From assembly GCA_025201705.1 (NCBI GenBank), contig MU616697.1, positions 3,751 to 53,763 on the forward strand: a DNA stretch of 50,013 nucleotides, in the 5' to 3' direction. Positions 12,690 through 23,815 of the stretch are shown piece by piece. Made by a program: the position numbers and the translations under genes. Source of the stretch: Dissophora ornata (lineage: Eukaryota > Mortierellomycota > Mortierellomycetes > Mortierellales > Mortierellaceae). Below the pieces are notes generated by a model, which saw only the letters and a program-made list of their open reading frames with translations, was not told the origin of the DNA and did not search any database. How positions within the stretch are numbered: position 1 is the first letter of the stretch; each line of letters starts with the position of its first letter.

Positions 12690-13770
12690 GCCTGCTCGAT
12701 GTGTGTTTGCGCGGAGAGCCATCCCTCGCATGGGTTGGGCCACCTTGTCGATTGGAATGGTTCAGTCGTCAAAGACAAAGGCGTAGTGCATTTGCCATAT
12801 CCCTTGGAGGCCATAAGCGACCAGCTGAGACTCTGTAAGATGGACTTGGTATTCGTGTTTGAAAGATATGCGGGGCCGTGTCCACTGAATTAAATAACAG
12901 AGGTCTAGCGCTCCAGATAGGCTTGGCAGTGAGGTCCATAAGGAAGGTAATCCAGGTCCGGCGCTTGGTAGGACATAAGAAGAGCATATGCTCTTTGTCT
13001 TCCGTTGCCCAATCGCATTGACAGCAAGTAGGGCTGGGGCGCGTTGCTATTTGAAGTGCATCACTTTCGCTGTTGCCAGCTTGTTACGGATGGCTCTCCA
13101 CCATATTGTCCGAGCACAGTGTGGGATTGTCGCTCGCCAGAACCTTTTCCAGTCTGAACTACTACCATGTCTCTCGACTGTGGAGGCAGGGACCTGGAAG
13201 AATGCCCGTAGATTATTGGATATGGCCATGTCCAGAGTGATTTGTAGGCTCGAACCCAACCTGAGGGAGAGAGCATTCCTTAAATGCACATGAATTTTTG
13301 TCAATTGCCTATCAGGCGCAGACGACAGTCCGTCTATACTCAGGCCTTAGGCTCGTCCCCAGCCTGTGAGAAAAAGAAAAATGTCGTTGCCTAAAAAGGC
13401 AACAAAATTTTCTTCGCTTGCATATACGGAATGTAAGTCTTTTGAACGGCGGCTGGACTCGAGCCCTAGCGATTTGCTTGCGCAGTGGCGTCGTGGAGGG
13501 GTGGTACCACATCCGGCATTTTTATGGTATTTCTTTGTATTAGTCGCCTCACTGTCAGGTTACTGCGGATGGAGATTTGTCTTGTTTGAAGGCCATATCG
13601 GAAGTCTTCTCCGGCCGCGTATCGGGTACAGTGTCGTGGGGGAGGGAGCGGCTGTATCCACCAGTAGAGCGGTGTGACGAAGAAGGTCTCTGACGGAGGG
13701 AGAGCGTATGGATTCAGAGGGTCATATGACTGATATTCGAGGGGGTTGACAAGCAAACTTCTGAAGTGAA
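12690..13770 (-). mobile_element. Decayed 3' end of a LINE-type (non-LTR) retrotransposon
   Basis: On the minus strand around 13050-13200, a stretch containing FWRATIPHCARTIWWRAIRN is followed, one frame over near 13035, by CCQCDWATEDKEHMLFLCP. Together these look like the zinc-binding domain that ends many LINE reverse transcriptase polyproteins (zf-RVT type, C-x-C...H...C). A tag stop and a one-base frame change separate the two parts, and the more upstream material (13300-13760) is broken across several frames, so no intact ORF exists. The outer limits are approximate. I could not identify a 3' tail or target-site duplication. The catalytic part of the reverse transcriptase is not present in the window. 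Confidence 0.6.
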
Positions 13771-14521
13771 CATTAGGACTCTATTCTATTGACGGATCGC
13801 CATGTTGCAAGTTGCAAGTTGAAGAGGCGCAATGACGCACGACAGGGGGTTAGGCAGCTCCGAGTAGGTTCTCAGGAGAGCGAGAAGGATCGATCTTCCG
13901 AGACTGGGCGCAAGTCTTTGAGTCACGCTCAAGCCGCCTTTTAATTGCGGTAAGGTGGCGGCATAAATGGAACACATTATTGTTTTGACTGGGGAGTGTC
14001 AATGAAAAGTTACACGAGGGCGAAGGTTTCCTCTTTTCTTACTTTCCCGACTTCCCAGCTTCGCCAACGGACGACTCGATCTATCAAAACCAGTCGTGTA
14101 TCTCTCTCATCTTTGCTCTTTCTCTCTCTGCCTCTCCATCTTCTCACTATCTCTCACTCCCATCTGCTCCATCTATCTGCCTCGCCCAATTAATCATACT
14201 CTAGCAGCGCTCATTGGTAACCCTCAGTGGCCCGTCCCTGGCAATACCTGGACCTGGATATTCAAGCTAACGATACCGGAAGAATGTTTTAGATCGCCGA
14301 TGGAAGTGACAAGACTAAGTGAACATCAGATTCGTGTTTGAGGTGAGCGACACCCTTGGTGGATATGGTTGGTGGCTGCAAATATGTCAAGTACATGTCA
14401 TCAAGCAAAGTGGGATTGTGTTCACAGAATTGTTAAAATTGCTACAAATCCAATCTAACATTAAGAGCCAGAAACCAAAAGAAAAGGCAGAAGCAATCAA
14501 GTGAACGTCCAGAAAATCGAT
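13770..14521. other. Gene-free stretch upstream of the NLR-like gene
   Basis: No supportable ORF was found. It contains a CT-rich run near 14085-14170 and a weak TATA-like gcataaat near 13963, both compatible with a promoter for the downstream gene. Confidence 0.4.
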
Positions 14522-17500
14522 ATGCTCGGCAGTCTGTTTTTGCCACTGAGAAACGTTCTCTCGCCACAGGCGGCGCTGGAGGATGCCAATGTCCATTTGG
14601 AGAACGCACGCAAAGCAAAGAGATCTGAACTGGCTCTAACGTATTGCAACGAAGCACAAAAGGCCCTCGCCCGCATAAGAACATCCGCGAGAAAGGCTCT
14701 TGTATCGTCTGTAAGCGTCGAGGATCGAACTACCCGCCATGAGATTGCTTCCATTTATTTCGAACTTGGCGAGCATTTGGAAAACTTGAAACATCGCGAC
14801 AAGGCACAGACCTGCTACAAAAATTCGGAGAAATGGGGGTAGGTAAGCGTCGATGGTTTCTTTGTTGGACGTTTAAAAACCTCGTATATCTAAATGATCT
14901 TCGATCTTGCAAATCAATACGTTCGTTACAGAGGACGTACTCAAGAGCCAGGCCAATCGCCCTCTCTTCCGAACTACATCGCTTCTCCTCCCGCTCCAGA
15001 CTCGACTGTGGATCTTTCTGCCTTGAATTTACTGCCTACTCCTCGCCTTCCTCTGATTCAGGAAACCCCAAGCTGCAACATTGCAATCATCCCTGCACAT
15101 ATTTTTGTGAAGGACATGCATCAGCCTCCTGATATAAACAAATTACCGAAGACTGACGAGCGTCTCAAGAGCACATCGCAGCTCGTCCACTGTCTTGGTC
15201 TTTTACAGTATTTGCAATCCGCCGAGGATTCACTCGATCTGACCGAGCAAACTTGATTGGCGATCAAGCTGCTCAGAGAATTTGCTCGCGAGGAACTCAA
15301 GGATGCGAATACAGTCGCAGAAGTCATGTGCCTGGTCCCAGTTTTTGAGAAAGACCAACTTCAACAGTTACTCCAGCGGCTCTTTCACGGCATCGAAAAA
15401 TCTCAATTGCCGGATCTCAATCTACTCGAAGGACTTGCACAACTCATCCAACACGCTCGCCCTGGCCATCTCAACGCTGACAATCTGGTCAAGATACTGG
15501 ATCTCATCAGCACGCAATTAAGAGCTACTCACAAGCAGTCGCCAGATTCCATCTATCGGTTAGCATTGACGGTGTCACGCGTCTTGGATGCCATGGCCGA
15601 TAGCGAGGTCAAGGATCTAGACCGAGAAAATATCCATGCGCCTCTCGCAGTGCATTTGCAGGAGCTAGGAAATAGCACTGACCCGTACTTGGTCTATCAA
15701 GCCGCCTACGCCGCTCAAGCGTTATTGTACGTCCCAGATGATGAGACACCGTGGCAAGCCACACGGCGGCGCACAGGAAAGGTTGTTAAGGGTGTTTCGG
15801 GGCTGGTGCGCGCAGTGAAAGCCGTGGATCTCAACGGTTTTATCGAGGGCTTAAGACATATTCAAGAAGGACTGGCTGGAGCTTTAGAGGTCTTTACGGT
15901 AGCCAAAGACGCGTGCGATGATTTCAGTGCACTGGCCGAGAGCGGAAAGCAATTTCTAGATTGTATCAAGGAAGGCTTCGACTTGCGTCACAAACGTGCG
16001 TGGTATCCAGCATTACGCGGTGCAGATGTCTTGCTTCAGAATGGTCAGCTTACGGATTTCAAGAGATTGGTCTGTGAAGCGCCGTGCAGACGCGACCCCG
16101 CATTCCAATGGGGAGTATGCCAACGACTTGGAGAGCTGGCTGCTGATATGGAGTGCGACGATGACCCTCGCAATAGTGCTGTCGCATTTCTGGGAGAGAT
16201 TTATCGAAACGATTCACTCTGGGGTCAGCACACAAAGATCAAGCAGTTGATCGTTGATATTCTGATGCAGCTGTCAGTGGCGTCTGGAAGTGAAACGTAA
16301 GGTAAGAAGGGTAGACGTGTAATTCTGATATTGGTATAAGCTCAACTATATGTAACTGAATACTAACAGGATCAAGTCATATTAATACTTTCAGCTGCTA
16401 AAGTCTCGCTCCAGGAGTTGGAAACGGATGGGGGTGCCAAGAAAAAAGAGCTCTACCAAGCTTGTCTAAAGGAGTGTCCAGGATCGTATCCATTGAAACC
16501 TGCTTCGCACCCACAGTTATCTCCATCCCTTCTCGATCGAGTTCAGGACACGGTTGATGTTGAAGCCAGCTTGCGCAAGCTACAAAGGCGGCGCCTAGAA
16601 GGGAAGAGTAAAGCTGTGTATATTTCTCCACTTGCCAAGGCCAGCCTGAACGCCCGCGATGATTCGCTTTTCCCTTTGATGGACAAGGTCAAGGAGTTCC
16701 TAGACAGTGAGCGAAAGGTCTTTTTGATACTAGGTGATTCTGGGGCGGGAAAATCTACCCTCAACCAAGGACTCGAGTGTGATTTGTGGAACAACTGCAA
16801 AAGACACGGTGGCCATATTCCACTCTTTATCACCTTGGCAGCCATCCAGAATCCTGAACATGATATGATTGCCAAACAACTACGGAATGAAGAGTTCACG
16901 GAGCCTCAGATCCGAGAATTGAAGGGCCACCGCGAGTTCATCCTGATTTGCGACGGCCATGACGAATGTCGGCAGATGCAGAACTTTTACATGAGCAACC
17001 GACTAAATCAAGTAGGAGGATGGCGCGCTGGGATGGTGATTAGTTGCCGCAGCGAGTACCTTGGTGCCGATTATCAAGATATGTTCCAGCCACTAGACCG
17101 TAATCGCAAAGTGAAGTCGCCATTATTTCAAGAGGCGGTCATCGCACCATTCTCAAAGGGTCAGATTCAAGAGTATGTCAAGCAATATGTTCCTGAAAAC
17201 GGTCTGAAGTGGTCGGCCACTGACTACATGCAAGCGCTCGATCGGGTTCACAGCCTGAAAGATCTGGTGGCGAACCCGTTTCTGCTAACCCTGTCATTGG
17301 AGGTATTACCGCACATGGTGCACTCAGGACAAACCCTCTCAGCGACCCGCATCACTAGAGTTGGGCTGTACGATCAGTTCGTGAAGCAATGGCTGGATCG
17401 TGGCAAAACACGGTCATTCGAGAATGCGGGCAACCAAGACAACCTAGACAAGGATGCATTAAAGAGCCTGTCTAATGATGGATTCATGGAGCAAGGAGTT

Positions 17501-19149
17501 GCACTCTTGAAGGATTTGGCGGTAGCAATCTACGAGAGACAAGCGGGTAATTCAGTGGTCATATATTCGTCAAGAAGGATAAAGGCACATGGAAAGAAGA
17601 GCTCTTTGGCCAAGGTCGCGAGAAGGAACTTTTGCGGGAGGCTTGTCCTCTCAAGCGCAACGGTAACCAATACCGGTTTCTCCATCAATCACTTCTTGAA
17701 TACAGTCTGGCACGCGCAATATTCGAACCGCAGGATGAAAGAAATAATGCACCGGAGAGTGCGGCATTAACAACAACCGAGTTAGGACGAAAGCCCGACA
17801 GTTCTACCATCATATTCGAGACTAAGGATCATTCGCATGAAATAGTTGCGGCGGTTGGACAGTCGGTGCTTGATTCGCCTCTGGGACGGAAAAGCTATGT
17901 TGGCGAGCCGTCGATCCTTCAATTTTTGGTGGAGCGAGTCCGTCAGAAGCCTCTCTTCAAAAAACAACTACTCTCAATCATTGAGCGTTCGAAAACTGAT
18001 GTGGCAGAAGTCCAAGCTGTGCGGTTGGCAGCAGCCAATGCGATTACGATATTGATCAGGGCAGGAGTGCAATTCAATGGAGCGGATTTACAAGGGATAC
18101 AGATTCCAGGGGCGGATCTGAGTCATGGCGCATTCGAATTTACGCAGTTCCAAGGAGCTAACATGAGTAAGGTCGTTCTCCGTGGCGCTTCGTTGCTTGG
18201 AGCAGATTTGAGCAAGGCCCAGATGTTAGGTGTAGAGTTTGGCGAGCTGCCATTTCTCCAAGAACAGGACTCGGTGAAATCACGCGTATATTCACCAGAT
18301 GGCAAAACATTTGCTGTCAGACTTTATAATGGCAACATCAGTGTCTATACGACTTTGGACTGGGACAAAATGATGACCATATGCGACCACAGCAGTTATG
18401 GAAGTGGAGTCGCATATTCGTCAAAAGGTGGTCAGATTGCGTCTGGTAGTGGTGACAACACAGTGCGGCTATGGGACGTTGAAACAGGAGATTGCTGCCA
18501 CACACTGAGCAGCCATATCGGCGGTGTGGAGAGCGTCGTGTATTCGCCAAAAGGTGATCGGATTGCGTCTGGCAGTCGAGACAAGACAGTGCGTCTGTGG
18601 GACGTTGAAACAGGAGATTGCCGCCACACACTGAGCGGCCATAGCAACAGTGTTTCGAAAGTCGTGTATTCGCCAAAAGGCGATGAGATTGCGTCTGGCA
18701 GTTATGACAACACAGTACGGCTGTGGGACGTTGAAACAGGAGCTTGCCGCCACACACTAAGCGGCCATAGCAGGGGTGTGGAGAGCGTCGTGTATTCACC
18801 AAAAGGTTATCAGATTGCGTCTGGCAGTGAGGACAGGACAGTGCGGCTGTGGGACGTTGTGACGGGTCGGTGTCAGCTAGTAATTCAACCCCTTACTGAA
18901 GTAATAAGCATCGCCTGGAAAGCAATACTTGTCGGCAATTGTTTGGCGGTTGGCTATGGTGATGGGTCAGTTCGACTGTGGCTGGTCACTGAAGATGGGA
19001 ACGAGTATAATGCACGGGTGCATAGGAGATCTCCGCCAAACGCACTTAATTTGCTTGGCACCTCAATGAAAGACGTTGAAGGACTGAATCGTCTAAATAT
19101 ACAGCTCTTGAAGCAACGCGGGGCCGTGGGTGAGCCGGCGCCGTTGTAG
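14522..19149 (+). pseudogene. NACHT-pentapeptide-WD40 (NLR-like) protein, disrupted
   Basis: Exons 14522-14838 and 14932 to about 16289, then 16395-19149, encode an N-terminal helical region, a NACHT NTPase, pentapeptide repeats and WD40 repeats. Walker A is GDSGAGKST at about 16733-16759; the Walker B region is FILICDGHDE near 16930-16960. Pentapeptide A(D/N)L units lie at 18070-18250, and four WD40 repeats plus a degenerate fifth lie at about 18290-19000. Two lesions break the frame: an in-frame TGA at 15254-15256, and a one-base deletion near 17573 that moves the frame just before LLREACPL. Around the TGA the family's usual sequence also seems shortened. An intron at 15208-15276 could skip the TGA, but nothing rescues the frameshift. 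The splice near 16290-16301 is uncertain, because the better GTAAGA donor at 16302 follows an in-frame TAA. Intact relatives are thought to act in non-self recognition or programmed cell death, as other fungal NLRs do. Confidence 0.8.
18412..18880 (+). repeat. Tandem 126-bp repeat encoding near-identical WD40 units
   Basis: Units start at 18412, 18538, 18664 and 18790, exactly 126 bp (42 codons) apart. Most positions are identical at DNA level, for example the segments coding SGS-x-D-x-TVRLWDVETG. Differences cluster at a few codons: the two x positions above (G/N, R/K, Y/N, E/R), the residues after SPKG, and the residues after the HTLSGH motif. Confidence 0.95.
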
Positions 19150-20072
19150 ATGGGGCTTCCAGAAGAAGAATATGAAGTTGGCTGGCATAAATATTGTTGG
19201 CGTCCAAATCCAACCTTGCTGTGGATTGTCAAGGGATATTGTAACCCGCGCATTGGCCACCGCGAGCGTCCTCTCCAACCCCTCCAAAAACAATTTCACA
19301 GAGCCTCCCGAATTTTTCACGCATTCCTGGCCAAAAAAAAAACCACTGAATGGGGCATGGTCGCTTCATTCTCCCTCTCTCTTCCTCCCTTCTTCTTAAT
19401 TAATGACACCTACACCCGAATCAAGATGTCGAAATTCTTCTTTAGCCCCAGCTCTAGCTGTCGTTGTTGCAGCCTCGAGGGCTGCGAAAGACGAACGCCG
19501 GCCGTGTCTTTCAGATACCACCAAAATAAAAAAATAAAAATAAAAAAGACGCGTTTCGCTCTGTACTTTCCAAGCTATTTTAGTTATGAGTGAGAAGAGA
19601 TGTTGTTAACGTGATGGCGACTTTGCACTGTTTTAGTTGACTCAGCAACACCTAAAACCCCTACAAAGCAAAGATGGAATAAGAACACCCTTCTCCAGCA
19701 ATTGCTTGCCTCAAGCGCCATGTCGACAGCGCCGCCAGAAAGAGCAGGAACAGGAGTTGCAGGGGGTCCATTTCCTACACAGCTGGGCAACGAATCATCT
19801 GCTGAGTCTTCGTCAGCGGCGGCGGCGCGTTCAACGGAGGTCTGGTAGACAAATATGCAGGAACACCGACGTTCACTTCGGTGACGTAATTTTCGCGCCT
19901 ATCGTCCTGGAATCCTTGAACTGACGCGTTCCCTTGCGAGTGTCTCCTTGAAGACATCTCTTCGTCATACCCCCAGACAAGACAAAAAAAAGCAGAAGCC
20001 GTAGAGAACTGGCAGCACAACCCCAGACCATCCATTCCAGACGCATCACGCCATCCACGATCCACACAAGCA
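19150..20072. other. Intergenic region, probable RPN8 promoter
   Basis: No convincing gene was found. It holds a CT-rich run at about 19370-19395, an A/T run near 19523-19546, and a CRE/ATF-like TGACGTAA at 19882-19889, roughly 190 bp before the RPN8 start. Any role for the site is inference. Confidence 0.4.
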
Positions 20073-21446
20073 ATGTCTCATACGAATACACCTGTCGCCA
20101 TCGTTCAGAGCTCATTGGTCACCGTCCATCCCTTGGTCCTGCTCTCTGTGGTCGATCACTATAATCGAGTCGCGAAGAACACAAAGAAGCGTGCCCTTGG
20201 CGTCCTCCTCGGACAGGCGCATGGGAACAAAGTCAATGTCGCCAATAGTTTTGCAGGTAACGATGGTCATGGGAACAGACATCGTTTCCAACAACGTCTC
20301 TCCAAAATAACACTGTCAAGCGAGAGTGACACCCATTGTTTGTGCTTGGGGTTTTTAATAACAGTTTACTGTCCTTTCTCTATGTCTTCTTTAGTACCAT
20401 TCGAGGAGGACGAGAAGGATCCTTCGGTCTGGTTTTTAGATCATAACTATGTCGAGGCCATGAACGATATGTTCCGCAAAGTCAATGGTAGCCATTTCTA
20501 CACACATTACCAGTTTCTGTTGCTAGATGTTATGACAAAGCATCTTGCACCCTCATACTCACGCGCCCGCAAACACCTGAATTATAGCGAAGGAACGTAT
20601 GGTGGGATGGTACCACAGTGGACCCAAGCTACGTGCCTCAGATCTCGAAATCAACGAGTTGTTCAAAAAGTACACGCCCAACCCCGCACTAGTTATCATT
20701 GATGTCAAGCCGACAGATTTGGAAATCCCAACAGATGCCTACTTTGCCGTTGAGGAGATTCGCGATGTAATGTTCCAGCAAATCATGCAGAGCCGTGCCA
20801 TCTCTCTCCATCTTTACTGTTCTTGCAAGCATGTATCTGCACCCATCCTCCATCAAGTTTCTGTTGCCTAATCAAATGTTGGTTCACATGTACATAGGAT
20901 GGAACTGCCACGACGAAGACATTTGTTCATGTTCCGTCCGAAATTGAGGCAGAGGAGGCAGAGGAGATTGGTGTAGAGCATTTGCTTCGAGATATCAAAG
21001 ATAATGTTGTGGGCACGCTTTCCACCCGAGTCGGAGATCAATTGCGCTCGCTGAAGGGACTGCAGCAGAGATTAGAAGAAATCCAAGAATACCTGGGAAA
21101 GGTCGTAGCAGGGTCCTTACCGATTAATCACCAAATCATTTACAACTTGCAGGACATCTTCAACCGCCTGCCAAACCTTGACGACCCAGACACAATCAAG
21201 AGTTTCTCCGTCAAAACCAACGACCAGTTGTTGGTGATCTATTTGTCCTCGCTAATTCGGTCTGTTATTGCGTTGCACAACCTGATCAATAACAAGATCG
21301 AGAACAAGAGAGCCGAGGAGGAACTGGACGGTGTTGATAAGGACGGAAAACAAGAGTCTGCAACAGACGGGGAGGGATCAGGCAAGGAAGGAAAGGACGT
21401 GAAGGATTCCAAGGACTCCAAGACAGGAAAGGAGACTTCAAAGTAG
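20073..21446 (+). CDS. RPN8: 26S proteasome regulatory subunit RPN8 (PSMD7)
   Basis: Four exons (20073-20256, 20395-20487, 20588-20766, 20898-21446) give 334 residues, close to the usual length of this family. The N-terminal MPN domain is clear, with landmarks [29 protein letters not shown] and [17 protein letters not shown]. As expected for Rpn8 it lacks the zinc-binding JAMM motif, so it is the non-catalytic partner of the deubiquitinase Rpn11 in the proteasome lid. A coiled C-terminal region follows, ending in a Lys/Asp/Glu-rich tail of about 40 residues that I take to be lineage-specific. The middle exon boundaries are fixed by the conserved joins [16 protein letters not shown] and [16 protein letters not shown]. 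An AATAAA follows at 21536. Confidence 0.96.
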
Positions 21447-21955
21447 GGAATCAAGCATTTTTTTGCAAAGAGAAGAGACACCAAGGCAACTCTGGCACTG
21501 TCTATGGACAAATCGAGAGATAAATATGGTGCCCAAATAAAGTTCCATCGCTGCAGGACTGATCGACGGACACTGGGGTGCTGTGAGACGGCATACTTTG
21601 GCTGGACCCTGTTCAGTCACGCCACATGTTCCCATGCCAGGTTCCAGTTCCTCAAACTAGAAGACACGCGATCTGCAAGGTGTGATCCTTGGCTGCGATG
21701 AAGTTCTCTCAGTGGGGTCAGGCAGCGAGATCGCTTTGCCTCTTGCCTTCGTGTCAACAATATTCGCCAAGCTCGCTTCCGTTGTGCCAGTGGACGATTT
21801 TGACTGTTGACGTTTTTTGTCCTGCTACGCCAAATCAAACTCGTTGTCTGAATGCGCAAAGCCACCAGATCTATTCGTTTGTGTGCTTCAAGTTCCCAAT
21901 CAAAGTTTTCTCTGCATCCCAGAGTTTCCATTTGAGCTGCGTTGAACATCACATA
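21447..21955. other. Intergenic region between RPN8 and RPC34
   Basis: This contains the RPN8 3' end and the RPC34 promoter. No other coding signal is supportable; the minus-strand ORF across 21617-22231 overlaps RPC34 coding exons and is a shadow. Confidence 0.5.
21536..21541 (+). terminator. Polyadenylation signal of RPN8
   Basis: AATAAA lies 90 bases after the RPN8 stop codon. Confidence 0.55.
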
Positions 21956-23241
21956 ATGGCCGAAGCTAGAACACTGGAAGCTCTCTTTTATGAGGAGTGC
22001 ATGAAGGCTGGTATAAATGTATGACATCTCCAATGGATGTAGGATGTTCACATTTCGCACTGCATGAGATGCCTCGACATGCTCATTGTAAAGAAAGCCA
22101 TGTACTAAAATACTTTGTCCATGCAAATCGAACAGGGGTTGACAACGACCGACTTTTCGGGGCTCCACAAAGAGTGCGACCCAAAGGCCACAGCTTTGGC
22201 TATTAATGGCCTTTTGACAAAGGTAACTCATGGCAGATGATTGCGATACTGAACTGTGCCATTCTTAACATTCATTTTTATTTTGCAGGGATTCATCGAA
22301 GTGTTTCAACTCAGAGGAGAGTTGATCTACAAGGCGCTGAAGAAAGAGGAAGTTGGCAAGTAAGTGACCAAACACAAAAATAATGCAAGTCATTGATCTA
22401 TCCCCACAAAGAGCTAACAAGGATTACTCCTAATGTTTAGAGCCGGAGCATTGCATGGAGAGGAACAAGTGGTTTATAACACAATTCGATCATCAGGCAA
22501 TGAAGGCATTTGGACCAAGCATCTAAAATCAAAGACGAATCTCCACGAGGCTGTAATCAAGAGATGTCTGAGGGCTTTGGAGCAAAAGGCGCTTGTAAAG
22601 GCGATCAAGTCTGTCAAGCACCCCACAAGGAAGCTATACATGCTTATGGAGTTGACGCCCTCGGTCGAGGTTACAGGAGGGCCATGGTTCACCGATCAAG
22701 AGCTGGATGTGGATTTCGTGGAGCAGTTGACGAACCAGTGTTACAAGTATATTCTTATGAAGGTGAGGCGACCTGTTTACCTGTTTCGTGTGATTTTCGT
22801 CCCCAGCATTCTTGGCGGAGCACTGACCGCTCGAATTTTGCACGTATGACTACTGGCTGTTAGTCATTTCCTAGGGATGCCAGCTGCATTTTCACGTCTT
22901 CGCATAGCGCCTATCCTTCTGCTGCTGCAGTCCGCAAGTACATCATTGAGAAAAGAATCAGTCAAGTGGATTTGAGTGTCGATGACATTACGATGCTGCT
23001 GGATGTGCTAGTGTACGACGGAAAGATCGAGCGGTTTATTGCACATGTTGACGATGACTGGGATGACGAAGATATGGACACTGAGTCTGACTGGGTTTAC
23101 AAGGCTGTTCGGGACAAGAAGGTCGAGTCCGCATGGCAGGACTGCCCCTGCGGCGTGTGCCCTGTTGCTGACTTTTGTACAGAGAGTGGGCCTGTCAATC
23201 CTGCGGGATGCAGTTACTACTCAAAATGGTTGGATTTTTAA
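21956..23241 (+). CDS. RPC34: RNA polymerase III subunit RPC34 (RPC6/POLR3F)
   Basis: Five exons (21956-22018, 22136-22222, 22289-22359, 22441-22762, 22864-23241) give 306 residues. The protein belongs to the Pol III-specific RPC82-RPC34-RPC31 subcomplex used in promoter opening and initiation. Tandem winged-helix regions are recognisable from TTTDFSGLHKECDPKA, NEGIWTKHLKSKTNLH, GPWFTDQELDVDFVE and DITMLLDVLVYDGKIE. The C-terminus carries cysteines 277, 280, 286 and 297, whose spacing of 3, 6 and 11 matches the [4Fe-4S] ligands known in the human subunit. The acceptor of the last exon (AG at 22862-22863) was chosen because it alone preserves frame and keeps the preceding YKYILMK. The first coding exon is only 63 nt. 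Confidence 0.94.
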
Positions 23242-23815
23242 TAGCCTACCAGCCGTAGTTGATTTAGCATCTGTGCAATTTAAAGCCACCAACTTATCAT
23301 AACCCTCCTGTCCAGAAGGAACTCCCGTGGCATCGCCTCTGGATATCGGGAGCTTGAAGTGTTGGCCAGGCCATGCGCACTGGTGTTCTTGGTGGTGGTG
23401 GTGTTGCTCGAACTGCTACTGGTTCCGAGACTGATGCTGCTGCTCGTGCTCGTCCTTAACGTGCTCTGTGAGAAAGGGGGTAAGACTTGCCTCTGTGGGT
23501 GCAAAAGCACGGAGGCTCCTGCAACGGCGGCATGGGGGTCTCGGGATTTGACGCTTACCCAACGCGGACGGAGGGGCAGTCAGGTTGACGCATTCCACAG
23601 AACCCATGAGAGTTCGCCGTCTTGATAGCCCTTGACTATGCGTCGGGAACGAGTGAATTGAACTCGATGGCAGTAGAGTATGTAGGTACGAGATGTCATA
23701 TACTCATTAGTTATGCCCACAACACAGTGCTTGGCGTGCTCTGTACGTATCATTCGTCTAACTCCCGTGCCTGCATCCTTATCCAGCATAACGGGCAGGA
23801 TTGATGCCTGTGTCT
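23242..23815. other. Convergent intergenic region
   Basis: This lies between the ends of RPC34 and the minus-strand gene to its right. The plus strand contains GT-rich, low-complexity sequence (23380-23460). No gene is supportable. Confidence 0.4.

Noticed and set aside
13240..13260. tRNA-like B box (ggttcgag on the minus strand)
   Set aside because: No matching A box or foldable acceptor stem nearby; it falls inside the LINE remnant coding sequence. Similar chance matches occur near 34337 and 38270.
15208..15276. An intron that would skip the TGA of the NLR-like gene
   Set aside because: GT-AG and phase would work, but it removes sequence expected in the family and leaves the downstream frameshift unrepaired; kept only as an alternative.
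18412..18880. CRISPR-like array
   Set aside because: The regular spacing is due to coding WD40 repeats with conserved whole units, not short repeats with unique spacers.
21617..22231. Minus-strand 204-codon open frame
   Set aside because: It covers the first two RPC34 coding exons on the opposite strand and shows no domain; RPC34 is certain.
22747..22874. Alternative RPC34 intron (GTATAT donor at 22747, AG at 22874)
   Set aside because: It keeps frame but deletes the conserved YKYILMK segment; the 22763-22863 intron keeps it.
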